Shown one piece after another: positions 23,953 to 34,450 of a stretch of 64,000 nucleotides of DNA; within the stretch, counting starts at the first letter, position 1, and every line of letters starts with the position of its first letter. Below the pieces are notes generated by a model that had not been told where the DNA came from, did no database searches, and saw nothing but the letters and a program-made list of their open reading frames with translations. The stretch lies in NCBI RefSeq assembly GCF_958298935.1, contig NC_084942.1, forward strand, positions 4,037,501-4,101,500, in the 5' to 3' direction. The DNA comes from Phragmites australis (lineage: Eukaryota; Streptophyta; Magnoliopsida; Poales; Poaceae). Position numbers and translations under genes: made by a program.

Positions 23953-24352
23953 GATGGGTCTGGCTCTGTTGCATGGTACAAGGGCGGCTCCTGTGTGCGC
24001 CCAATCATCACTGTCACAAAACCTAATCGTTCACGCTACCAATTATTGAAGCACGTAGCCAATCGACCACCAGTAGTTGAACCTAGCCGTTTAGCAGTAA
24101 GCAGCTGCCTACCAGCGCAGCGTTTGTGCTGTGGTGCTGGCACCTGACAGATAGCTCTAAAGCCATACTATGGTTGCAAGCTACCTGCTGTATGTACTGG
24201 TGAGTAACTAAAGCTGCACGCAGCAAGTTGTATATAGGCATGCAGATACAGCTGACTGAGTGAGTATCTCTACTTAGCTAGCATGTATTAACACAAGAAT
24301 ACGTACGTGTACTCCAATCTTTCACAATTTTATTCTTGCGAGCATTTACGAT

Positions 24353-24517
24353 AATTTTGTTTTCGCAAGCATTTACGATAAGCTGGAATAACCTGGAGTA
24401 CATCTGATCATCAGCTGGAACAACCTAGAATACGTCCGATCAGACGCATTTCAAGTTGTTCCAGCTTACTGTAACAGACGCATTTTAAATTATTTCATCT
24501 TATCATAAATGCTCGCG
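24353..24517. repeat. nested palindrome (foldback)
   Basis: Left arm CGCAAGCATTTACGATAAGC at 24364 pairs with the complement of CTTATCATAAATGCTCGCG at 24499-24517. An inner pair AGCTGGAACAAC / GTTGTTCCAGCT lies between them. A short direct repeat of the left arm lies just before it at 24339. It belongs to the right arm of the hAT-ended element. Confidence 0.7.
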
Positions 24518-24633
24518 GACTCTACCTGAAATATTGTCTTTGCAATTGATATATAAATATTTTAATATTTATGTTCAATAGGGCTCTGTTTTTAGTTTCG
24601 TCCCAGATCATTGAAATCTCTAGACCGGCCCTG

Positions 24634-26306
24634 GGTAGTTTTACAATCCTAGACTTGCTCTATTTTGCATATGTTTTATACTAGAAGTTAGTGACCAAAG
24701 TATGACGCAGGTGACTATGTCGACGTCCAAAACACAAATTCTTTTCTTTACTGCAAGGAGTACTATTCATAAAAAAGAAGATACGTCAAACTGAAATAAA
24801 CAGCATCGGTGTAGCAGAATCATGCCGTGATTGCCGTCCAGTAAAATCATCTCCAAGCGATTCCTATCAGGGATAAAAATCCTTTCACGAAGGGATTTTT
24901 TTCTCTTTAGTGCTCCAACAATTTCCCTTTATATTTTCTGTCACGAAAGAATTTTCAAAGTCATTCCCTTCAGAACAGTATCCTCTCTCATTTTCTTTCA
25001 CGAATTATTTCAAAAAAAAAAAACTGTTGTAAATAAAAGAAAATAAAAAAAATAAGAACATGAAGTGGAAGCGGGAAGAGAATGAAATGAATGGAATATG
25101 TTTGGATATGGTCTAAGAAACCAATGAACCTGTGATCTGTGCGGAACACAATCGGCAATTCCCTCAAGAGTTGGAAGCACCAGCAGCCTGGGCTCAAAAT
25201 ACGTTTGACGCGAGGGAGTTACATCCGAGCGGGCTCGACTGATTTACATATGGACCGACAAAGAAGCTTGTTCCACAGAGTACTCACCCTGCAGTTTGTT
25301 ACTCACTTTGACTGATTTACATCTTTGAGAAAGGAATGATGTTCATTAGAACAACCATTCTGGGATATTTCATATTTTTGAGGTATACATTCATCAACAC
25401 CACTGACAGTGTTATTGTTTCCCTATCAAATTCTTGAAATATGCATTGGATGCAGGATGCTAAGTACGATTTCAGCAACATATGCATGGGACAGATTTTT
25501 CCTACCGTTTCTGAAGAAATAGAATTATAGCAATGCCATGGAGGATGCATGAGTCACGAAGCAACATGTGCTGTGGTCTTGCCTTTTCTCTTGTCATCAG
25601 GAATATAATCTGCCTCCTGCAATCCTGCATGGATGCATGGATGGCATGGCAGAAATATAATCTGCCTCCTGCAAGTTGCAACGCATCGATCGAGATCCGT
25701 ACAATTCCACACAGGACCGTAGCTGTGCAGAACAAAAATGTACCAAGAGGGGATACCTTTTTGGTATGACAGGGCCATGTCGTTTCCTTGCTCTCTTAGT
25801 GCGCAGATTTTTTTTCTCACCGGGCTTGTTTGGCAGATTAAATCGTGCCACCTGAATATATGTCACATCCCCACATGCAGGAAAATCCAAAAAAAAGACA
25901 GCATCAGATTCTTCAAAGGGACCAAGAACAAGAGCTCAAAATCATATTGGAATCACCTGAAAACCATAACTTGGTTCAAGAAACTTCTGAATCGATCAAC
26001 CGGCACCTCTGATCTGCGGTTAAGAGAGCATGGCATCATGACACCTGGATCACTCGGAGGAAAACGAACACCAAGATAAATCTCGACGAGTGCTGCATGC
26101 AGTAAAATCCTCGCACTTACCTCATTCATCTAATCAGCCGGCTGGTTGATTCAGTCTATCCATGCAAGAAAAGGGAAATTGACACCTGAAGAAAGTTACA
26201 ACAGATGCCCAGTCATAGATAGGGAAACAAAGGTACTGTAATTCACTGATCTGTATGCCCTAGAAAGTTTGTACTGTACAGTCATTTTCAAACACGAAAG
26301 AAGCTA
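24634..26306. other. intergenic, downstream of the GRAS gene
   Basis: No gene supported. A worn MITE-like segment near 24840-25020 repeats TTTCACGAA motifs. A short direct repeat AATATAATCTGCCTCCTGCA occurs twice, near 25602 and 25654. Confidence 0.4.
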
Positions 26307-26564
26307 CTCCCTCCTGTTACAAATACATAATATTTTAGACAAGACATGGTCTTCCATTCATAGATTTGATCACTATTTTCTATTAGGATATGTGTTTATA
26401 AAATCTAATAAATTTGTAATACTATGAAAGCATTTTTTAATATAAATCTACCTATATGATTTTAAGGTTTCATAACTTAATATTTTGAAAACTATTGTTA
26501 GTCAAAGTTCTAAAAGTTTGACCAAACTTTGTCCAAAATATTATGTTTTTATGACCGGAGGGAG
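26307..26564. mobile_element. Stowaway (Tc1/mariner) MITE, 258 bp
   Basis: The terminal inverted repeats CTCCCTCCTGTTACAAATAC and GACCGGAGGGAG are the classic grass Stowaway signature. Flanked by TA on each side (26305-26306 and 26565-26566). It lies about 200 bp downstream of the GRAS stop codon. Confidence 0.88.
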
Positions 26565-26758
26565 TACTGATTAAAAAAATTGTTGCATCATGATCTTGTC
26601 ATTTCCACTTCATGCACATCACATACATTGCTTATCAAGTAAAAGTAAAAGCAGCTGTCCAACTAAAAATCCTCACTGCAAAAATTTTTGTAACAAAAAG
26701 CATTCCAAGAACAAAGGACACTGACCGTAGCTCCTCTCTTTTCTTTTCGGTTTTCACT

Positions 26759-28183
26759 TCACATAGGGCTCCAGACAGAGACTGAGGTCAAAGGCCTAGA
26801 GTTCCAGCACAATGCAAGCCTGCCCTCCTCATGCACAACCCCAAAGCCCCTACTGAAAAGCCCAACCAGCATCTTGGCCTGAGCAATGTTGAAACTGCTC
26901 GGCTCACAAGGCCTACACCCTTCCAGATCCCCACTGACCCCACCTGTCACAGACCCATACTGCCCCACAGCTTCCTCTATCCTTGGTCCCAGCATCTCCT
27001 TCTCCACAAGCCCCAGGCACACGCCATAGCCACCGTCACAGAAGCAGCTGGACAGGGAGTCCAGCATTGCGGTGAAGTGTGGCAGTGCTTCGCAGAAGAA
27101 CTCCGCAAAGGAGGCGACGCCGAGGGACGGCTTGCGGTCGATCCTGAACAGCTCTTCTTCGGTTAGGATCACCAGCTTAGGCTGTAGAATCTTGACGCTG
27201 ACGACAAGCAGCGTCTGCAGCTTGATCAGGGAGCTGTAAGATTTATCTGTCGTGTCGCATGAGACGATCACTGAGCCGTTGTAGCTCTTGGTGAAGTCAT
27301 GCAGGTCCTCCTCGCTGCGTAGGTGGAGAGAGCTGTACCGAAAGGGGAGGCTCAGGGACTCGGCGAACTCAGAGAGCCACCGCGCAGCCATACTGCGTGT
27401 GCCGGCATCGGGATCGGCGTCGGTCGTGACTGCCGTGAGGTGGAACGGCTTGCTGCCATGGCGCACGAGGTCTGACATGAGTGACGCCCACTGGACGCCC
27501 TCGCCGATGTTGAGGTCGACGACATGGACGTCCGGGTCGTCCACAGTGGCTTCCAGGATGGCCTGGTTGGCGGTGAAGTGCGCGAATTTGATGAACGGCG
27601 ACAGCTCTTGCAGCATCCGGTACGCCGGCATCCGGTTCTCCGGTGCTGGTGCAGCAGTCGGATGGCTTTCGGTGCGCGCACCGGAGATCCGGGACTGAAG
27701 GCCCCGGGCGAAGTAGCAGGCTAGATGGTTGGATGGGCTGACTGCAGCACCATAGCTTCTGTATGTGAAGCCGGGAACGAGATCATCGAACCTTGACATG
27801 ATGGCTGAGGCGCCGATCGAGTCCCCGGCCTCGACTGCCCTGGCACCGGCGACGAGGAGGTCGCCTAAACTGCTCTCCATGAGCTCCTCCTCGACTGTAC
27901 CCACCAAGTTGCCATTCTCTTGCCCTACCAGCCTCTCATCAAAATCCGCCAATGGATCACCATTGGAGAGATCATCTTGAAGCAATCCATTGGCTTCTTG
28001 GATCAGCATGTCCATGAACTCATGATCCTGCTGCTGAACAGGGGAAGTATCAGCATGACCATCACACATGTTGGCATTCTCAGGGGGAATCACTACTTGA
28101 GGAGACCACAGGAGGTAGCTGCTCTCTTCATGTTGTGTGGGGAAGGGGATGAGAGGGGAGGAAGGGTATGACATGGTCTCCAT
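26759..28183 (-). CDS. GRAS-family transcription factor, NSP2-like
   Basis: A single uninterrupted reading frame of 474 residues; GRAS genes are usually intronless. The N-terminal 100 residues are acidic and variable. The GRAS domain follows: leucine-rich region I from about 102 (ESSLGDLLVAGARAVEAGD), the VHIID core as VHVVD at 219-223 within VHVVDLNIGEGVQWASLM, then PFYRE- and RVER-like parts, ending in a SAW region (LCWNSRPLTSVSVW). The stretch FIKFAHFTANQAILEA followed by GVQWASLM fits NSP2-type proteins best; in legumes and rice NSP2 acts with NSP1 in symbiosis signalling and strigolactone synthesis. The NSP2 placement is by motif memory and less certain than the GRAS call. Expected in the nucleus. 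The start METMSYPSS is the first ATG of the frame. Confidence 0.93.
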   Translation of the reverse strand: METMSYPSSPLIPFPTQHEESSYLLWSPQVVIPPENANMCDGHADTSPVQQQDHEFMDMLIQEANGLLQDDLSNGDPLADFDERLVGQENGNLVGTVEEELMESSLGDLLVAGARAVEAGDSIGASAIMSRFDDLVPGFTYRSYGAAVSPSNHLACYFARGLQSRISGARTESHPTAAPAPENRMPAYRMLQELSPFIKFAHFTANQAILEATVDDPDVHVVDLNIGEGVQWASLMSDLVRHGSKPFHLTAVTTDADPDAGTRSMAARWLSEFAESLSLPFRYSSLHLRSEEDLHDFTKSYNGSVIVSCDTTDKSYSSLIKLQTLLVVSVKILQPKLVILTEEELFRIDRKPSLGVASFAEFFCEALPHFTAMLDSLSSCFCDGGYGVCLGLVEKEMLGPRIEEAVGQYGSVTGGVSGDLEGCRPCEPSSFNIAQAKMLVGLFSRGFGVVHEEGRLALCWNSRPLTSVSVWSPM

Positions 28184-30126
28184 CTGGTTGCTGTCCTCAG
28201 AAAGAACTGCCTGGAATCTGTGGTTTCATAGAGCTTATGTACACAAGGAGGCAAGAGAGTTAGGACCATTTCTAAAGAGGAGAGAGAATTTTATATGTGG
28301 ACCTTCATGGCTAGTGTCAGCTAAATTGTCTTAGTTACCTTGGAGCCCCAATGGGGGCATTGATCCAACAGAAGATGTCTGCATTTTTGTACAGTTCTCT
28401 ATCCAACTTCAGAGGATATGATGTGTCATTGTGTCATTTTGCTATTCAATCAGAACGAAACAGAAATAAGTGAGTGTATGGGAGAGCATATTCCTGGAAT
28501 GCTTCTTGATAGGTGTCAGCATGTGGTCAGGTTCTGAGTCATATGCACAAAGTATTCCATCCATGTTGCAGCAAACATGGACATGTAGCAACGCTAATGA
28601 TTCCACAAATCAGAAACTAAGTTGAAATCCTGAGAAGAGACTTATGATCTATAAGTCTGTGTACAAGACACTAATTTCATGCTCTCTTCTGGGTAAGCAG
28701 ATATTCTTCTGTCATGAGCTCCAGATTGATGTTGCAAGATTGCAAATTTACTTTAAACCAGATCTTTAAAAAAAAAACAATTTACTTAAGACCAGGCCAA
28801 GTGCAGTTACTTTCTTATGCTACTGTGTGTTCATTTTTTATAATGATTGTCCAATGAGCTTAAGACACGGACCAGCTGCCATGCCCAATTCTTTTATTTG
28901 TATCTGCATTACTGGCCATACAGTACCGCTATTGCAAATTGGTATTATACTCTTAGCAGTTTCATAATGGAGCTCCAAAATAACTGAAAATCTGCAGTGT
29001 TTCATGTTGAGATCATGAGTAGTATATCAAGGCACGATCTTGAATACAGGAGCCCAGATACAAAAGGCACAAATGGTGTGCTTTGATAAGCTGTTAACTT
29101 GAGCAAATAAAATAACATTTCTTCCTTTCTTGCCAAGAGGCACAAAAATGAATGTTATTCGAGGACAAGATACGATGTCACCATCCACACGCCAACAAGG
29201 AGTACCTTGTGATTAGTCCAGTGTCGGTACTCCCATGCATTGTTTATCACCAAGTATTTCGTTGTCATGATCAACCAGAACAAAAGGTATATCGAAGTAC
29301 AATAAAACAAACTTGCACAGTTAGAAAGTGAAGTATTTATTCTTTATAAGAAAATATACTAAAAAAACTCGATAGGAGAGACATCCATCCTAGCATTAAT
29401 ATGTAGTGAGAATCGAAACCTGACCAATATATCTAAATGAGATTCTCTATAAGAAAATATCCTTGACAGCATAGAACACATGCAAACTAAGCATCCGAAT
29501 TCATAGTTCATTTTGTCAATGAAAAGGGTAAGAAGCTTACCCTGATCATCACAACTATGAACCAAAACCAGGAAGAACTCCATGAGACAAGAGAACAGCC
29601 TGTAAAGTATGAAGTAAAAGTAATGCAAGTGCCATAACTCGGACTTTCATGATACCATCATAGAGCATAGTAGTAATTATCTTGAAACTGAGAAAAGAAA
29701 TGACTTCATAGTCCATTTAGTATAGGTTCCATGCTTATGTAAAATACTCTGCCAACAATGGCATCAAATGAGTTAAGGCCGGCAGATGGAGACCTGGGTG
29801 TCATCCTAATCATACCAGAGAAAGAAGCGAAACAATACTTTAGAGAATAGAACAAATCATAGATGCGACACTGGATCAATGATTCCATCAGACCAATGAT
29901 TCTGGTTCATGGTCATGGAATCAGTATACATGAGACATACACACCTTTGCTGCTGTTTCGTTCTCCTGAGGTAGGTGCCAACACGATGATCACAGAATCA
30001 AATAATCAGAAAAAAAAATGCAAATAGTTGACCTTCCCGGACTAAAAAACATAACTTAAAATGGATCTTCAAGCACTTGTCAAAATGTGAGTGGCGGAAA
30101 CTATTTCTGCTGACAGCCTAAAAAAT
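28184..30126. other. upstream region of the GRAS gene; no further gene seen
   Basis: The first few hundred bases should hold the GRAS promoter on the minus strand. The remainder is AT-rich with only short frames and no domain that I can recognise. Confidence 0.4.
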
Positions 30127-30395
30127 TTAGTGGGAAACATTCAGTTGTTGAGGAGAAGGCAGGACGTGCCTTGTAGCAATAGAAGGAAAGGGAGATAGAA
30201 GAACAACCTTTTGTTTTCTGTTTGACATCTCCGGCACAGCTTGGTAAGATAACCGGTTTTGAGTCCAAGGAACGGCTGGGTGCTCATCTCCTTCTTCTGG
30301 GAGTGCTGGAGCTTCTGTCAATACACCCGGGTTAATTTGAGTCCTAGGACCAACTCGGGTGCCCATCTCCTTCTTTAGAGCTTCCAGTCAATTTT
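30127..30395 (-). other. unexplained open stretch (possible exon or gene fragment)
   Basis: A minus-strand frame reads ALKKEMGTRVGPRTQINPG, then EEGDEHPAVPWTQNRLSY, and stops at 30127. The two halves are weakly similar to each other, suggesting a roughly 60-bp duplication. Composition is more gene-like than its AT-rich surroundings. I do not recognise a family and cannot place splice sites, so it may be a captured gene fragment or chance. Confidence 0.2.
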
Positions 30396-30951
30396 CAAAT
30401 CAAGAACAAATAAAAGAATACTTGAATCCCAAGGGAAGCATAATGTAGCAATCCAGCACTGTATGACTTCCATTTGATTAATGTCAACAAGAGGCCATAA
30501 AATATGCAAAAAAAAAAAAAAACTTTGGGCAACAGGCAAGTTGGCCTAAAAATGAGCAGAAGCATAATGAGTTCTCAAGGTGAAAGATAACATCAAAAAC
30601 TCCTTATAGCAATTTGTATGAACTCTGCAACCTACAGGTTGAAAACCAAATAGTGGCAACAGCTGAAATGACCTTTTTTTTCGAACAAAAGCAACCTGCT
30701 CCCTGTGTTTCCTTTACAGTGCACCTTAAGCCCGGCAAGACCACCTTAGGCCCGGCACCTGACGATGGCTGGACATTAGTCATCCGTCGGCGTCGCCCTC
30801 GCCACTCTCCGCGTGGTGCCGGTGGCCACTCCTCTGCACCCCGGAAACGAAGTTTACCGGCAACCCTCAACGGTCGTTGTCTCAATTGTTTGTTCTGGAC
30901 CCATCGTCGGGTAGACTGTCGCCTCCCGCCCAGATGCTTCCGCTGCAAGGG

Positions 30952-32566
30952 TATAGGAACAAGAATGGCGACTAGAGGGGGGTGAATAAGCGCATCAATA
31001 ATTTTCTTTCGAAATAGATGGTATTTTTCTATTTCTCACCCAACGCACCACAAAATGCTCAAGCGGAAGCAAAATAATTAGAGAGACAAAGCAAGAAGAC
31101 TACTTTCATGGCAACATGACTCCACAGATAGAATATGAACCATATGTTCCATTCAAGACCATTCCATGTGTCTTTGTGCACAAAAACTCGCAACTTCCAA
31201 AGAAACTAGATAAGATGGACACCAAACAAGGTTATCTTCCAAGATGATAGTCTAGTGGTAAGGGGACTCAAGACCTGCTCAAATACATGAGTATGTGAGT
31301 GTTTAAGCCACTAGCATCAAGAAAAATAACCCTACAAAGGTGAAAAACTACAGCTCAAAGAAAAGATCTTCGGGCAAGGAACCTCTCCAAGTTGATGGTC
31401 TAGAGGCAAGGGTGCTCAAGACCCATGAGCATACACTCATATGTGAGTTTTTATACCTCTAGCAGCAAGAAGAATGATCTCACAAGGTGCTAAAATTTCA
31501 GCTCAAAAACCAAAACAAAAATCAAAACCAAAAACCGAAAAACTTGCGAACTTACAAGAGAACCAATAGAGGGAAACTAGAAGGAGGGGAATTCAAGCAT
31601 ATGCAAAAATATAAAATAAATTACTCAAAGAGGTCAGCCCTATTTTAGACAGATTACAAAGATTTATCTCTCAAAACTCTCGCCTATTACCTAGACTAAG
31701 CACTCATCCTTCTCTCCTCTAAAATCCTAGCTCTAATACTCTCAAATGAGTAGCACAAGGGAGCTCAAGTGGCTGGTTCAAAGCTTTCTCTCTAGCCCTA
31801 CCCTCTATTTATAAGCCTAGGAAACTTGGCCCTTAAATTTCCTAGCTTTTCCCTAAAATACCCCTCTCTTGTAGTGCACTCCTACCTACCACCGAGGGCA
31901 TTTTGGTCTATTTTCTTCTCCATTCATCGGACGGCCTCGGCGCCTTCTCGACTTAGCTTCGCCTTGTCGCAAGCTTAGCGAAAGTGCCACATACTCCTCC
32001 AGTCCTCCCACGGTTTTGAGACTAAATTGCGAAACTGCCTGCACGCTTCTTAAAGCGTAACTCACCGCCTTGCTTACACCTTAAGCAAGCGCTTCGATGT
32101 CGATGCGTGTACTCTATCATGCGATCCTGACCGCCGGTAAGTCTCTCCCGTTCCCGATCCCTCGGGCCACCTTGTTACTTGCACCGGCATCCCCTTCGCT
32201 TGACTTTATCAACACGCCGTCTCCATCCGCCTTCAATGCTTTGCTTGACCTCCACGTGTTCAGCTAGGATCACCCTTGACTCCGTCCGGCCTCCTTGATC
32301 GTCTGGCACTAAGCACTCCGTTTGGCCCCGATCATCCCGCCATCGACCGCCAAGTTGCATCCATCACCTGCACACCATGAGACAAGCAAACACATATCTC
32401 CAACTCCAATTCCAATTAGTCCATAATCATTATGCTCAAATAAAATGTCAAATCAATTCAAATCACATCAAAGCTCATGCAAAACCGAAGATCATCAAAT
32501 CAAATAAATGACAATGTCAATCACTCATCACAAGAAAACCAAGGCACATTTCAACTTGGTTTCTCA
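30952..32566. mobile_element. probable solo LTR (1615 bp) inside LINE ORF1
   Basis: Inserted exactly in the zinc-knuckle codons, with a perfect 5-bp duplication AAGGG (30947-30951 and 32567-32571). The element starts TATAGGAACAAG and ends TTTCTCA, so a TG..CA terminus is degenerate on the left. The interior has no pol motif. Two copies of a block like GATAGTCTAGTGGTAAGGGG / GATGGTCTAGAGGCAAGGGT lie near 31244 and 31395. The 5-bp duplication favours an LTR element; the family is not identified. Confidence 0.6.
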
Positions 32567-34450
32567 AAGGGTTTTCGTCACCACGCCAAGGAATGCAAGA
32601 GACCTCGGAGATCACCATCTGGTTCTGCCTCGGATGGGTTTGACCGCCGTCACCAATTCCAGCGCATCTCCTCCGACGACTCTACCCCGGTTGGCTCGGT
32701 GGCCTGCACCGCCACACCACTTTCTCTCGGCAAGCTAGGTCCTCATCCCTCATCAAGCCGCTCCACTCCCTCTGGTTCGGTGGCCTTAGGACCCACACCT
32801 CTTGCGTCTCCTATGGCGTCGGCGGTCCTTACTTCGCCGCAAGGTTGCCTGCAGGATAATGCTGCTCCACGCCTTGCCCTGGTGCCAGAGCGTTGTCTTC
32901 TGCCATGGTCTGACTCCTTCGCCGCGGAAGATTCCCGGCTCCACTGGGCGCTTCTCGCCTATGCAGACCACACACATCAAGTCTTCCAAGCTCAGGCGTT
33001 GTCCAACGTCATCACTGGTGCTATTGGCATCCCTGTGGAGGAGTTCAGAGTGGCATCGTTCTCTCCGGATAACTTCATTGTCGTATGCCGGTCTCAGGCC
33101 GTGCGCGACATCATCCTCGCCGCTAGCGACAATTCGGTGTCCCCTGAGGTCATGTGGTTCTTTAGGCCATGGACAAGGTTGTCTTACGCGACCAGCGGGG
33201 CTCTGGCCTATCGTGTTGTCATCTCCCTCCATGGAGTATCACCCCACACTTGGTCCATTTCAACGGCTCAACTTCTGCTCAACCGCCATTGCTGGGTGGA
33301 GCGCCTTGAGGATCAGTCCGCCCCAGCAGATTGAGTGAACCTCTTTGAGCTCCGCGTTGTTGCTTGGACTGATCTTCTGGCTCGCATCCCTAGCCAGGTG
33401 ATCATGGAGGTTGCGGACCTGGCCCTTGCTATTCATTATGATGATCTTGAAATGCAGCAACTGTTCGGCGGTATGCCGCTGCTTGTCATGGAGTCACGAA
33501 TGCTGAGATACAACGTCTATGTCCGCCTTTCTTCCCTGGCGGAGTACCATGTTCCTTCTTCCTCGGACAGTGATGGTGGGGCTTCCTTTAGTGATGGCGG
33601 CGATGGTCTGGACGGGGAGCTCGCTATTGGCATGGGCCGTTCTGGCCTTCCTTGTGGGCGGAGGCTCTCGTTCTTACCCCTACTGTCCATGGCGCATGGG
33701 TTTGGAACATCTCGGTTGTCTGTGCCTCAGGCCACAGCGGCCGGGTTCTCAGCGTTTGGAATCACGACATCCCAGCCTGCTCCTTCTCGGCCTACGGTGA
33801 CTCCGTCCATGTTGTCGAGATCCATGGCACCTCGATCGGTGGTTTCAGCGTCTCTGGTTTTGCCTTGCGCCACCTCGTCGGCTCCGGTCGTTTTTTGCCT
33901 TGTGCTCGCACTTTCAGAAATGGCTCGCTGGCCCACTGTTGTGTGCGTGGCGTTCGTTGGGCGACCAGGATTCGGCCTTCGTCCTCGGGCTCCGTGTGCA
34001 TTAGGTTCGGCTCCTTCCTCGTTGAGACACCCGAGGCGACGTCTCATCACATGTCCTCGTAGGCGGGTGCAGAGGCCATACCGTCGCCTTTCGGTGTGTT
34101 TCAGATTGGGGCACAAGACCTGGTTGCTTTGTCTCTCCACACCCGTGACATCGTAGGGCTCAGAGCCTTTGACCCTATGTCCTGCGAGCTGCAACGTTGT
34201 CACTCCGCAGGATTCTTGGTGTCGGCCAGACCCATGTCGTCTCGTCGCATCTCCCTGGTTTACTCGCAACATCATCGCCAGGCCAAAGCTATTGCTCATT
34301 TGGTCATGCACGGGCCGATGCAAGGGTCTGCCATCTCCCCTCGTCCCGTTGACCAGGGCCCTGGGACCGCCTAACAGCTCGCCTCGGACTCCTCTCCTGC
34401 CCCACTTCCTGGAGGCCGCTCCTCTATGGGCACATCTTCGCTGGGCTATC

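Noticed and set aside
25533..26079. Frames of 70-110 residues on both strands upstream of the Stowaway MITE
   Set aside because: No domain, no splice structure and mutual overlap; considered chance.
33335..34156. 273-residue plus-strand frame as an independent gene
   Set aside because: It is the continuation of LINE ORF1 after a single in-frame stop.
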